Shown: one piece after another, positions 25,459 to 34,585 of the stretch
Layout of the letters: each line of letters begins with the position of its first letter
How positions within the stretch are numbered: position 1 is the stretch's first letter
DNA from: an uncultured Cytophaga sp.
GTDB lineage: Bacteria > Bacteroidota > Bacteroidia > Cytophagales > Cytophagaceae
Assembly: GCF_937863595.1 (NCBI RefSeq)
Contig: NZ_CALMGQ010000122.1
Coordinates: 1-36,215 of the forward strand
Direction of reading: 5' to 3'
DNA length: 36,215 bases
Notes under the pieces: generated by a model
Seen by the model: the letters and a program-made list of their open reading frames with translations, nothing else
Told to the model about the DNA's origin: nothing
Databases searched by the model: none
Translations under genes and position numbers: made by a program

Positions 25459-25749
25459 ATGGGTGAGTTATCTATAAAAATCAGAATTAGTGATCGCGAA
25501 TACCCGATGCGCGTGGATGCTTCTGAAGAAGAGCAAATACGTGCGGCTGGTAAATTAATAAATGAAAAGCTCAAAAGATTCCGTGAGCAATTTGGAATTG
25601 ACGATAAACAAGACTTATTATCTATGGCTGTAATCGATACAGTTATGGATACGTTAAAATCAGGCCAACGCTTAACGGAAAAGGATTCAATCCTACAAAA
25701 TAAAATAGAGCACATAGATCATATTCTTTCAGAGGCTTTAGCTTTATAA
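25459..25749 (+). CDS. zapA: Cell division protein ZapA
   Basis: The 96-residue protein fits ZapA, which crosslinks FtsZ filaments at the division ring. It begins with the typical beta hairpin (MGELSIKIRISDREYPMRVDASEEEQIRAAGKLIN, written here as two parts: MGELSIKIRISDREYPM and RVDASEEEQIRAAGKLIN), then a long helix that forms the dimer coiled coil. The length is normal for the family. It lies 91 bases upstream of rny. Confidence 0.88.
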   Translation: MGELSIKIRISDREYPMRVDASEEEQIRAAGKLINEKLKRFREQFGIDDKQDLLSMAVIDTVMDTLKSGQRLTEKDSILQNKIEHIDHILSEALAL

Positions 25750-25840
25750 TACGTTATAGAACTAAAGAAATTTTTGCATTTGTTACCTCCTACTACATTC
25801 AGTATCTACTGAGATTGTTGTAAAACCCTAAAAAATAATC

Positions 25841-27409
25841 ATGTCTGAATTAATAATCTATATCCTTGCCACTGCGGTTGTATCAATCGGAATTGGCATT
25901 GCAGCAGGAAAAGTCATTTTCCAAAAAGACTTTTCCAAACAAGAATCCGACGCAAAAGATAAAGCTCATTTAATCCTTAAAGAAGCTGAATTAAAAGCTG
26001 AAACCACAAAAAAAGACAAACAAATTGAAGCGAAAGAACATTTCTTAAAATTAAGAACGGAGTTTGAAGATGATTCCAACAAAAAGAAAAATCTAATCAT
26101 TCAGAACGAACAAAAAATTAAGCAACGCGAACAAACACTTACCAAACAGATTGAAACGAATACCCGCCGTGAAGCTGAATTGGATTCTTTACGTGAAAAC
26201 CTTTCTTCTCAATTAGAAATTTTAACAAAGAGAAAAGAAGAATTAGAAAAATTACGCAATTCTCAAATTCATCAATTAGAGAAAATAGCCAACCTTACGG
26301 GTGAAGAAGCAAAAGCGCAATTGATGGACACCATCAAAGAAGAAGCACGCACTGAAGCATCTTCTTACATCAAACGCATCACCGATGAAGCTAAAATGAC
26401 AGCAACAAAAGATGCGAAGAAAATTGTAATTGAAACACTTCAACGTACCGCTACTGAAAATGCTGTTGAAAACTGCGTATCTATTTTCAATATAGAAAGC
26501 GACGATATCAAAGGTAAAATTATTGGTCGTGAAGGTAGAAACATTCGTGCATTAGAAGCAGCGACTGGAGTAGAAATTATTGTGGATGATACGCCTGAAG
26601 CAATTATCATTTCAGGTTTTGATCCGGTACGTAGAGAAGTAGCTCGTTTATCACTACACCGCTTGGTACAAGATGGCCGTATACACCCTGCTCGTATTGA
26701 AGAAGTTGTTGCTAAAACAGCAAAACACTTAGACGATGAAATCATTGAAATTGGAGAACGTACTGCAATCGACTTAGGTATACATGGCTTACATCCTGAA
26801 TTAATTCGTTTGGTTGGTCGTATGCGTTTCCGTTCTTCTTACGGACAAAATTTATTACAACACTCAAGAGAAGTAGCGAAATTGTGTGCTACTATGGCTT
26901 CTGAGCTTGGCTTAAATGCGAAGGTTGCCAAACGTGCTGGTTTGTTACATGATATTGGTAAAGTATATCCAGATGAGCCTGAATTGCCGCACGCTATTTT
27001 AGGTATGGAGTTAGCTAAAAAATACAAAGAGTCTCCAGAAATTTGCAACGCAATTGGCGCTCACCACGACGAAATTGAAATGACTGGCTTAATTTCAGCT
27101 ATTGTTCAAATTTGCGATTCAATTAGTGGTGCTAGACCAGGTGCTCGTAGAGAAGTGATGGAGCAATACATCAAACGATTGAAAGATCTTGAATTACTTG
27201 CCTTATCCTTTGATGGTGTGTTGAAATGTTATGCAATACAAGCTGGTAGAGAATTACGTATCATGGTAGATGCAGAAAATGTTAGCGATGACAAAGCAGG
27301 AATGTTATCATTTGATATTGCTCAAAAAATTGAAAAAGAAATGCAATATCCAGGACAAATTAAAGTAACGGTTATTCGTGAAATGCGTGCTGTGAATTTT
27401 GCAAAATAA
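25841..27409 (+). CDS. rny: Ribonuclease Y
   Basis: RNase Y is a membrane-anchored endoribonuclease that starts mRNA decay. The 522 residues are in family order: one N-terminal membrane helix (about 4-25), a long charged coiled coil (about 30-200), a KH RNA-binding domain ([15 protein letters not shown], about 226-240) and an HD domain with catalytic HD in [14 protein letters not shown] (about 368-381) and the HHD in [10 protein letters not shown]. The end reads [15 protein letters not shown], the usual C-terminus. A strong terminator follows. Identification is secure. Confidence 0.96.
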   Translation: MSELIIYILATAVVSIGIGIAAGKVIFQKDFSKQESDAKDKAHLILKEAELKAETTKKDKQIEAKEHFLKLRTEFEDDSNKKKNLIIQNEQKIKQREQTLTKQIETNTRREAELDSLRENLSSQLEILTKRKEELEKLRNSQIHQLEKIANLTGEEAKAQLMDTIKEEARTEASSYIKRITDEAKMTATKDAKKIVIETLQRTATENAVENCVSIFNIESDDIKGKIIGREGRNIRALEAATGVEIIVDDTPEAIIISGFDPVRREVARLSLHRLVQDGRIHPARIEEVVAKTAKHLDDEIIEIGERTAIDLGIHGLHPELIRLVGRMRFRSSYGQNLLQHSREVAKLCATMASELGLNAKVAKRAGLLHDIGKVYPDEPELPHAILGMELAKKYKESPEICNAIGAHHDEIEMTGLISAIVQICDSISGARPGARREVMEQYIKRLKDLELLALSFDGVLKCYAIQAGRELRIMVDAENVSDDKAGMLSFDIAQKIEKEMQYPGQIKVTVIREMRAVNFAK

Positions 27410-27448
27410 AGTTTTAGCACTACCTCCCGTATTGCTTAATTGTAAGAG

Positions 27449-27480
27449 AGTCTCGCTGTATGGCGAGACTTTTCTTTTTT
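27449..27480 (+). terminator. Rho-independent terminator after rny
   Basis: The 8 bp GC-rich stem AGTCTCGC/GCGAGACT (27449-27456 with 27463-27470) and 6-base loop are followed by TTTCTTTTTT. It lies 40 bases past the rny stop codon. Confidence 0.88.
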
Positions 27481-27589
27481 AGATTGTTTAGTATTTTTTG
27501 GTTAAAGAAATACTGGATTGAAATCATCATTATCTATTGTTCATTATTGGTAGCATTCCAGAAAAATCCATTAGATAAAGAAGTGTATT

Positions 27590-27636
27590 AAAAAAATGCC
27601 CTAGAATGTTTTAAAAATTCTAAGTCATTTTTTTTA
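27590..27636 (-). terminator. Weak, possibly bidirectional terminator after the acidic-protein gene
   Basis: A run of A followed by TG, a 6 bp stem (TAGAAT with ATTCTA) and CA followed by a run of T make a nearly symmetric hairpin. On the minus strand it lies about 30 bases past the stop of the gene at 27655 and has a T tract. Confidence 0.5.
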
Positions 27637-27654
27637 AATTATAATTGATTTACA

Positions 27655-27999
27655 TCAACCATTATCCGTATCCAAATCTTCGTGATCGTCTCCACCCAAA
27701 CTATAATAGTTATTTTCTTCGTCTTCACTTCCAATTTCTTCTTGTTGATCATCAAGCTCCGATCCTGGAACATCTAAATCAGCTCCAGACATGTCATCTA
27801 TGAATGTTTTTTCATTCATCCCTTCTATATGTTCTACTGCACGTTTTTTTTTAGTAGTATCTTCAGGATTAATATCTCCTTCTTTTATTCCTTTTGAATA
27901 TATATCCTCACTTGCAGGATATAATGGATAGCCAGGAAATTCAAGGTTTTCCTTTTTAACATTTTCTTTTCCAGTATCTATTTTATTTTCGTTCTTCAT
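27655..27999 (-). CDS. Acidic conserved protein of unknown function
   Basis: I place the start at 27999 (MKNENKIDTGKENVKKEN), giving 114 residues; the frame is open for 19 more codons upstream but that part (MLFIHINYLTVHI...) looks like untranslated sequence. The protein is very acidic and probably disordered. The C-terminal half, with FIDDMSGADLDVPGSELDD, EEIGSEDEENNYYSLGGD and HEDL, matches a small conserved family I have seen in Bacteroidota without a known role. It is a single gene facing rny from the other side. Function cannot be told. Confidence 0.72.
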   Translation of the reverse strand: MKNENKIDTGKENVKKENLEFPGYPLYPASEDIYSKGIKEGDINPEDTTKKKRAVEHIEGMNEKTFIDDMSGADLDVPGSELDDQQEEIGSEDEENNYYSLGGDDHEDLDTDNG

Positions 28000-28161
28000 A
28001 ACCGTATAGAGTTTGTAAATATGAACTGTCAGATAATTAATATGTATAAATAACATATTAATTATAAAAACAATTTGACATTTTATATATCAAGGATTGT
28101 TATACCCGATTCAAAAAAAATTACAAAATTGCCCCATTTTACTCCCGACTTTAAAAAATAA

Positions 28162-28189
28162 AAAAGGCTCGTCATACGACGAGCCTTTT
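28162..28189 (-). terminator. Rho-independent terminator of the GH5 gene
   Basis: A 12 bp stem (AAAAGGCTCGTC with GACGAGCCTTTT) with loop ATAC. On the minus strand it is followed by TTATTTTTTAAAG. It begins 17 bases past the stop codon of the GH5 gene. Confidence 0.88.
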
Positions 28190-28206
28190 AAAAAAATCAA
28201 CTGAAA

Positions 28207-31200
28207 TTATTGTTTAACTACTGTTTTACTATATGTACCATAATCAGATTGAATATGAATGACATAGATACCATTGCTTAAATCAGACATATCAACATTT
28301 TCAATGGATGCATTTTCAGTTGAATAAATTATTCTACCTAACATATCATACATTTTCAATGATATAATACCACCAACGTTTGATACATCTACTTGTAACC
28401 TATCCGTAACCGGATTTGGATATAATTGAATGTTTGCATCTAAATATGCAGCATTAATACCTGTTGTAGTAGTCTTAGATATTACAACAGGTGAAGTAGC
28501 TGTAACGCAAGGGCTTGTACCAGCCACAGAATATTGGAATGTATAATCTCCAACAGCTGTTAAGCCAGTAACTGTAAGTGAAGCCATATTCGCAGAAGTA
28601 CCAAATGAAACAGTACTTGGCCCTGTAAGTAAACTCCAAGTTCCGATCGATGTTCCTGTACCTGAAAGTGTAACCGTCGTTGCAGTACTTATAGACTGTG
28701 CTGTTCCTGCATTTGCAATAGTTGGAGTAACACACGGAGCAGTTGATTTTACTACATCTACCGTAGCAGATGCGTCTACACATGGACTCGTCCCAAGTAC
28801 TGTATATTTAAATGTATATGTACCATTCAAAGTTAAACCACTTGCCGTAACAGAAGCAGATGCACCTGTAGGATTAAACGTAACAGATGCACCTTCAGGT
28901 TTATTTACTACGGTCCAAGTACCAACTTTTGATCCCGAACCAATTAAAGAAGCCGTAGTAGCTGCAGTAATTGATTGAGCAGAACCAGCATTTGCCGTTG
29001 TAGGAGTTAAGCATGTTGGAGTAGATTTAACAACATTTACAGTTGAAGTAGCATTTCCGCAAGGACTCACACCCGTTACAGTATACAAGAATGTATACGT
29101 ACCATCAACTGTTAATCCACTTGCAGTAACTGTTGCAGATGCACCAGAAGTACTAAGTGTAACTGTTGCATTTGCAGGATTATTTTGTATTGTCCATTTA
29201 CCAATTGATGTTCCTGTACCTGTTAAAGAAGCACTTGTTGCTGTAGTAATCGATTGTGCAGTACCTGCGTTTGCAGTTGTAGGAGTTGTACATGTAGGAG
29301 TTGATTTAACAACATTTACAGTTGAAGTAGCATTTCCACAAGGACTAACACCCGTTACAGTATATAAGAATGTATATGTACCATCAACGGTTAAACCATT
29401 AGCCGTAACATTAGCAGATGCACCTGTAGGGCTTAGTGTAATAGCTGCCCCATCCGGTTTTGTTTGTACCGTCCATGTACCTACCGAAGTTCCTGTGCCT
29501 TTTAATGACGCTGTATTAGCTGTCGTGATCGTTTGTCCAGTTCCGGCATTTGCCGTTGTTGCTACAGTACAAGGTGCTACTGATTTAACCACATCTACTG
29601 TAGAGAATGCATCCACACAAGGACTCGTACCAGTCACCGTATATTTAAATGTATAGGTACCGTTTACCGTTAATCCACTTGCCGTAACAGCTGCTGCTGC
29701 TCCAGTAGGGCTTAATGTAACGGCTGCACCAGTTGGCACAGTTATGATTGTCCATGTACCTACTTTTGTACCTGAACCACTTAATGATGCCGTAGTCGCA
29801 GTAGTAATTGATTGAGGAGTGCCTGCATTTGCTGTTGTAGGTGTTGTACATACAGGAGTTGCTTTAACCACATTTACTGGAGATGTAGCATCTATGCAAG
29901 GACTAACACCTTTTACGGTATAAAGGAATATATACGTACCATCAACAGTTAAGCCATTTGCAGTTACAGAAGCAGCATTTGCAGAAGGACTAAATGTTAC
30001 CGTTGCATTTGCTGGTTTAGTTGTTACTGTCCATGTTCCCACTGTAGTACCTGTACCTTTCAAGGAAGCAGATGTTGCTGTAGTGATCGATTGCGGTGTA
30101 CCTGCATTTGCTGTTGTAGGAGTTGTACAAACAGGAGTTGCTTTAACCACATTTACTGGAGATGTAGCATCAACACATGGGTTAACACCTTTTACAGTAT
30201 AAAGGAATGTATATGTACCATCTACAATTAAGCCATTAGCTGTAACAGAAGCTGCATTTGCTGAAGGGCTGAATGTTACCGTTGCATTTGCTGGTTTAGT
30301 TGTTACTGTCCATGTTCCAACTACCGTTCCTGTACCAGTCAAGGAAGCAGATGTTGCTGTAGTAATGGATTGAGCAGTACCTGCATTTGCTGTTGTAGGA
30401 GTTGTACAAACAGGAGTTGCTTTAACCACATTTACTGGAGATGTAGCATCAACACATGGACTAACACCTTTTACAGTATAAAGGAATGTATAGGTACCGT
30501 CAACTGTTAAACCATTTGCGGTAACAGAAGCAGCATTTGCAGAAGGACTAAATGTTACCGTTGCATTTGCTGGTTTATTTGTTACTGTCCACGTACCAAC
30601 TACAGTTCCTGTACCAGTCAAGGTAGCAGATGTTGCAGTTGTGATTGATTGAGCAGTACCAGCATTCGCAGTTGTTGGAGTTGTACAAACAGGGGTAGCT
30701 TTCGTAACAGTCATTGTTGAAGACGCAGCAGGACAAGATCCTGATGCAGCTACGGTATATTTAAATACATATGCACCATCAACAGTTAATCCGCTTGCAG
30801 TAACAGCAGCAGACGGAGCTGTAGGACTAAATGTAACAGTTGCCGCTGCAGGTTTTGTCGTAATGGTCCAAGTACCTACTGAAGAACCCGTTCCAACCAA
30901 AGCTGCAGAAATAGCAGTAGTAATGGTTTGATCGACACCAGCATCAGCAGTTATAGGTGCTACAACAGTAACTTTTAATGGACTTCGAATACTTTCACAT
31001 GTATTTGGACTTGATGTTGCTTGACTTACATAATAAGTAGTTGTACTTGCAACGGAAGTTGAAGGTATTGGTGCAACAGTATTGGCAACACCACCGGTTA
31101 AAGTAGTATACCATTTTAGAGTCAAACCATTAATACCTGTAGCTTTTAATGCTATAGCATCCGTTGCGCCTTCACAATACGATATATCAGATACAACAAC

Positions 31201-33264
31201 TGCTTTAGGTGTTGTGCAAATGTCTGTACCCAATGAAGGATCACCCATACTTAAACCTGAAAAAATAATTTTCTGATCTGTAAATGCAAGTGGCTGATAG
31301 TTTGGAGCACCTGTATCTAATTTATTTACAGGAATAATAACAACTTCTACAACTTTACTGAAATCAAAGTCTGCATTATTTGTGTTGATATCAGCAGGAA
31401 AAGTCGGATTATTCGGATTCTTAATAGATAATGCATTTTTGAAATCAAATACAAAATTGGTTGTACTATTTGGTGCAAGAGATAAGAAATCTGGAGTTAC
31501 GTGATTTTTACTAAAACCTACTTCATATTTATACCAGTTCGGACCATCAACAGTACCATTTGGTAATAAAACCAATTTATTAATTGCGATTACGGTGCCG
31601 TCGGCATCTTTCATTTGAAACTTCAAATCAAGTGTTGCTGTATTTGTTACCGGTGCAGACACTGTCAATTTTAATACTGCGTTTTGACTCAAATCTAACG
31701 TATACTTACTCTTTGTAGTTCCAACACAATATTCTCCAAAATTAAATCCTACAACATTGTAAGAGTTTGCAGCTTGAGATACTATATATTGAAGCGTACC
31801 ATCTCCAGCACGTGTTGCTTCCGCTTTAAAAGGCGTTGCTGCATTTCTATCTTCAAACCAATAAATACCTGCTGCTGCACCTGTAACACTTGAAGGAGAA
31901 CATGCAGGATCATTTGTACCACCTGTCATTTCAGAGAATTGTGTAGCTGTTTCAAACTGATCTGTAATACCCGTAGTAGAAACATTTGATGCACCAACAA
32001 TACTGATGGTATACAAAGGTGATTCTGCAACCAATGCGCCAGCAGCATTGTATGATTTTGCTGTAATATTATGTCCACCAGATGAAAGCGTTGATGTTGT
32101 ATATGAATATGGATTAGTTGGTTTGGAAACCATCAAATTAGCGCCATCATAATAATCAACTCGTGCAACACTACCCGTAGAAATAGTTGCAGTTGCAGTC
32201 ATCGTTACTGCATCTCCTGCATTATAACTCACCTTATTTCCTGCAAATGCAACGGTAAGTGAACCTGTAACCAATACAGAATTACATTTTCCTTTAATAT
32301 AGTTGCGAACAAGCGTACCTGACTGTGTAAGCTGCCCTGCATTCCAGTTTGAAAGTCCTGCACCTGAAGTTAATGCAGCAGATGTTTCATTTTTATTATC
32401 AATAGCCCAGTTACAAGAACTGATTTTATTCGCTTCTAAGAAATCCCACCATGTCTGAGATTCTGCAGCATTATAACCTCCGTTACCTGAAGCATCACAT
32501 GTACCGTATTCTGTTACAAAAAGTGCTACACCTTTATTTAAAGCATTGGTAGCTTTTTGTCTTAAAGAAGCCTTGTGTGAATTTGCATAATAGTGAAGTG
32601 TGTATGCTATGTTTGTTCCCGTTACCGGATCGTTTGCAGCTTCATCTACATCTTGAGAATATGTTCTTGTTCCGCATATAATAATGTTATCGGGATCCTT
32701 TGCACGAATCGTTGTAATCAATTCGTTGTGATAAGGCTTAATCGTACCAGACCAAGATTGATTGATCGGTTCATTAAATGTTTCATATAAAATGTTTGGC
32801 TGATTGCCATATGTAGTTGCGATATCCGTAAAGAACGTTTTTGCTTGCGACTTATAATTCTCTGCGTTATGTGAGTGAAAATCGACAATAACATATATTC
32901 CTTTTGCAATACATGCATCAATCACCGTTTTTATTTTGGCTAATTCTGTAGCTGGGTTATTGATATAAGTACTAGAACCAGTCTCTACGGACATAGTAGC
33001 ACGAATTACATCTACGCACCAGTCATCACGCAACCAATTTATAGTTGTTGTGTTGTAATATGGAGCTCCTTCAGGATAGCCACTCCAGAACATAGACATA
33101 CCTCGTAATATAACGGGGTTGCCATTTTTATCACAAACCTTACCATTGAAGATTTTAAGTTGTCCGTACTTAGCAACTGGCGTTTGGGCATGCACTACAA
33201 ACGCGAAACAAAAAAATATCGACGATACGATAAATTTTCGTTTAAGGTTATAAAATAAATTCAT
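28207..33264 (-). CDS. Secreted GH5 cellulase-family enzyme with nine Ig-like repeats and T9SS tail
   Basis: This 1685-residue protein starts with a signal peptide (to about residue 26, VHAQ). A GH5 catalytic domain follows (about 30-325), with acid/base E165 in ETFNEP and nucleophile E252 in FVTEYGT, so endo-acting hydrolysis of beta-1,4-glucan or a related polymer is likely. Next come an Ig-like domain (about 333-425), an unassigned beta-rich module (about 435-680) that may bind carbohydrate, and an Ig-like domain with WYTTLTGG (about 690-768). Nine repeats of about 93 residues span about 770-1598. The last 80 residues (YPNPVTDRLQVDV, LGRIIYS, SNGIYVIHI) are a type A T9SS sorting domain, so the protein is exported across the outer membrane and probably anchored on the cell surface. 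Substrate not decided by sequence. Confidence 0.93.
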   Translation of the reverse strand: MNLFYNLKRKFIVSSIFFCFAFVVHAQTPVAKYGQLKIFNGKVCDKNGNPVILRGMSMFWSGYPEGAPYYNTTTINWLRDDWCVDVIRATMSVETGSSTYINNPATELAKIKTVIDACIAKGIYVIVDFHSHNAENYKSQAKTFFTDIATTYGNQPNILYETFNEPINQSWSGTIKPYHNELITTIRAKDPDNIIICGTRTYSQDVDEAANDPVTGTNIAYTLHYYANSHKASLRQKATNALNKGVALFVTEYGTCDASGNGGYNAAESQTWWDFLEANKISSCNWAIDNKNETSAALTSGAGLSNWNAGQLTQSGTLVRNYIKGKCNSVLVTGSLTVAFAGNKVSYNAGDAVTMTATATISTGSVARVDYYDGANLMVSKPTNPYSYTTSTLSSGGHNITAKSYNAAGALVAESPLYTISIVGASNVSTTGITDQFETATQFSEMTGGTNDPACSPSSVTGAAAGIYWFEDRNAATPFKAEATRAGDGTLQYIVSQAANSYNVVGFNFGEYCVGTTKSKYTLDLSQNAVLKLTVSAPVTNTATLDLKFQMKDADGTVIAINKLVLLPNGTVDGPNWYKYEVGFSKNHVTPDFLSLAPNSTTNFVFDFKNALSIKNPNNPTFPADINTNNADFDFSKVVEVVIIPVNKLDTGAPNYQPLAFTDQKIIFSGLSMGDPSLGTDICTTPKAVVVSDISYCEGATDAIALKATGINGLTLKWYTTLTGGVANTVAPIPSTSVASTTTYYVSQATSSPNTCESIRSPLKVTVVAPITADAGVDQTITTAISAALVGTGSSVGTWTITTKPAAATVTFSPTAPSAAVTASGLTVDGAYVFKYTVAASGSCPAASSTMTVTKATPVCTTPTTANAGTAQSITTATSATLTGTGTVVGTWTVTNKPANATVTFSPSANAASVTANGLTVDGTYTFLYTVKGVSPCVDATSPVNVVKATPVCTTPTTANAGTAQSITTATSASLTGTGTVVGTWTVTTKPANATVTFSPSANAASVTANGLIVDGTYTFLYTVKGVNPCVDATSPVNVVKATPVCTTPTTANAGTPQSITTATSASLKGTGTTVGTWTVTTKPANATVTFSPSANAASVTANGLTVDGTYIFLYTVKGVSPCIDATSPVNVVKATPVCTTPTTANAGTPQSITTATTASLSGSGTKVGTWTIITVPTGAAVTLSPTGAAAAVTASGLTVNGTYTFKYTVTGTSPCVDAFSTVDVVKSVAPCTVATTANAGTGQTITTANTASLKGTGTSVGTWTVQTKPDGAAITLSPTGASANVTANGLTVDGTYTFLYTVTGVSPCGNATSTVNVVKSTPTCTTPTTANAGTAQSITTATSASLTGTGTSIGKWTIQNNPANATVTLSTSGASATVTASGLTVDGTYTFLYTVTGVSPCGNATSTVNVVKSTPTCLTPTTANAGSAQSITAATTASLIGSGSKVGTWTVVNKPEGASVTFNPTGASASVTASGLTLNGTYTFKYTVLGTSPCVDASATVDVVKSTAPCVTPTIANAGTAQSISTATTVTLSGTGTSIGTWSLLTGPSTVSFGTSANMASLTVTGLTAVGDYTFQYSVAGTSPCVTATSPVVISKTTTTGINAAYLDANIQLYPNPVTDRLQVDVSNVGGIISLKMYDMLGRIIYSTENASIENVDMSDLSNGIYVIHIQSDYGTYSKTVVKQ
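28460..30957 (-). repeat. Nine tandem 279 bp coding repeats in the GH5 gene
   Basis: Each unit encodes about 93 residues of the form CTTPTTANAGTAQSITTAT, then GTGTxVGTWTV, TVTFSPSA, ASGLTVDGTYTFLYTV and a final PCVDATSxVxVVK. Units two to four (from the N-terminal side) are nearly identical in DNA as well as protein; the outer ones diverge more. This pattern fits repeated unequal recombination. The Cys near the start and the Cys in SPC could form one disulfide per unit. The array probably makes a long stalk between the catalytic part and the cell-surface anchor. Confidence 0.88.
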
Positions 33265-33439
33265 AATTATTGGTTAAAGTCAATTAAAACTAGAAATAGT
33301 ATAACAATCTACAAAAAAGTTTTTTAATTATTGAAATATTAATAAAAATTATATTTATAATTCAATTATAGATAGGTAAAAATAATTATAGACACTCCAT
33401 AAAGACGAAAAAATACAGGAAATGTAATCATTATGTGGA

Positions 33440-33455
33440 TAACTTAAATAAGTTA
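33440..33455. promoter_or_regulatory. Palindromic candidate operator upstream of the GH5 gene
   Basis: TAACTTA-AA-TAAGTTA has perfect 7-base half-sites and a 2-base spacer. It lies 176 bases upstream of the GH5 start and 273 upstream of the phospholipase start. No regulator can be assigned from this window. Confidence 0.35.
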
Positions 33456-33700
33456 CTATATATCAAGTTCTAATTCATTGTAATGATAGTTCAAAGTATG
33501 GTATGAATAGATGCATTGTTCAAAAGAGGATAATAGCACAAAAAAAACAAGTATACTTATTTCTTGACTCAATATCATCCGCTGATTTTACGTCAATAAA
33601 TATCAATCATTACCAGTATAAAAAACGAGAACTGCTAATATTCTAATTACTTTTTTTCTCCAATTTTATAGGCTAACTTATATAGCTGAAACCATTGCTA

Positions 33701-33708
33701 CAAAAGTA
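33701..33708 (-). promoter_or_regulatory. Possible distant promoter -7 element for the GH5 gene
   Basis: The minus strand reads TACTTTTG, an exact match to TAnnTTTG. If used for the GH5 gene it would give a leader of about 430 bases. It lies only 20 bases from the phospholipase ATG on the other strand, so the two promoters would overlap. Confidence 0.35.
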
Positions 33709-33727
33709 GTACATCCATTTTATTGCC

Positions 33728-34585
33728 ATGTTAAAAAATAACAATATCATTACCTTCACACATTTTTCAAAAATATTTACATTACTTATTTTAATAATTT
33801 CTTTTCAATCTATTACTCTTTTAGCACAAGAAAAAATTCAACGCGACTCCATAACACGTATTCTTAAAAGTCAACCCTCTTTTACAATCTATAAAGACAA
33901 TTATTTTATTACTGGAACTACCTTTGACGAAAGCCCAACAATAAAAAATTCGGATATTAAAATGCAGATTAGCTTTAAACAACGAATCACCAATTCTAGC
34001 CTACCTTTTAAAAGCTATTTATATCTAACATTTACACAAAAATCTTTTTGGAAAATTTATGAAAAATCAAGTCCCTTCCAAGAAAATATATTTAATCCAG
34101 GATTGGGTTTAGGTAAATTCATTTTTAAAAATGGAAAACAAATTGGGGTTTTAATGTTCCAAGTTGAACATGAATCAAATGGCAGAGACAGTACTTTTTC
34201 TAGAAGTTGGAATTATACGTCTGTAAGTTATATGGCATTGCTTTCGCCACAAATAACAGTCATAGCGAAAGCATGGATTCCATTTTCAATGAATGATAAT
34301 AATAATATCACCGATTTTGCGGGTTATGGAGAAGTGACAATAAATTGGGAGATTATAAAAAATAAATTACAAGTCAATGCGCTCATACGAAAAGGGGCAA
34401 AGTTGAATTTGAATGGAAGCATACAAACCGGTATCTATTATAATCCACTAAAACATTCAAACCAATATATTTACTTACAATTCTATGATGGCTATGGAGA
34501 AAACTTATTAAACTACGATCGATTAACCAATAAAATCAGATTAGGAATTTGCATACATCCAAGTATGGGGATATTTAATCACTAA
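33728..34585 (+). CDS. pldA: Outer-membrane phospholipase A (OMPLA)
   Basis: OMPLA hydrolyses phospholipids in the outer leaflet of the outer membrane and helps keep lipid asymmetry. The 285-residue protein has a signal peptide (ending near LLAQ, residue 35) and a beta-barrel region. The family motif is clear: YLTFTQKSFWKIYEKSSPF, NIFNPGLGLG, and EHESNGRDSTFSRSWN, which holds the catalytic His and Ser (HxS) and, 12 residues later, the Asn, the same spacing as His142, Ser144 and Asn156 of E. coli PldA (from memory). It is a single gene divergent from the GH5 gene. Confidence 0.88.
   Translation: MLKNNNIITFTHFSKIFTLLILIISFQSITLLAQEKIQRDSITRILKSQPSFTIYKDNYFITGTTFDESPTIKNSDIKMQISFKQRITNSSLPFKSYLYLTFTQKSFWKIYEKSSPFQENIFNPGLGLGKFIFKNGKQIGVLMFQVEHESNGRDSTFSRSWNYTSVSYMALLSPQITVIAKAWIPFSMNDNNNITDFAGYGEVTINWEIIKNKLQVNALIRKGAKLNLNGSIQTGIYYNPLKHSNQYIYLQFYDGYGENLLNYDRLTNKIRLGICIHPSMGIFNH

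Larger units (their letters stand above)
33265..33727. other. Long AT-rich intergenic control region between GH5 and phospholipase genes
   Basis: No gene is visible in this stretch between two divergent genes. It holds a perfect dyad TAACTTA-AA-TAAGTTA at 33440-33455 and a minus-strand TACTTTTG (33701-33708). A promoter for the phospholipase gene must lie near the right end but no exact TAnnTTTG is seen on the plus strand. Confidence 0.5.

Noticed and set aside
25750..25840. Possible 6S RNA gene next to zapA, as in gammaproteobacteria
   Set aside because: The gap to rny is only 91 bases, too short for a 6S RNA of about 180 bases, and I see no long central-bulge hairpin.
28000..28056. Longer start for the acidic protein
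   Set aside because: The extra residues are hydrophobic and unlike the rest; the Met at 27999 starts the charged, conserved-looking part.
29645..29851. Tyr/Cys-rich open frames in other frames of the GH5 repeat array
   Set aside because: They are by-products of the repetitive codon use (ACN/GTN runs) in the real frame, with no start signal or homology.
28460..30957. CRISPR-like array suggested by regular repeats
   Set aside because: The 279 bp period, open reading frame through all units and diverging unit ends show a protein-coding repeat; there are no short direct repeats with unique spacers and no cas genes.
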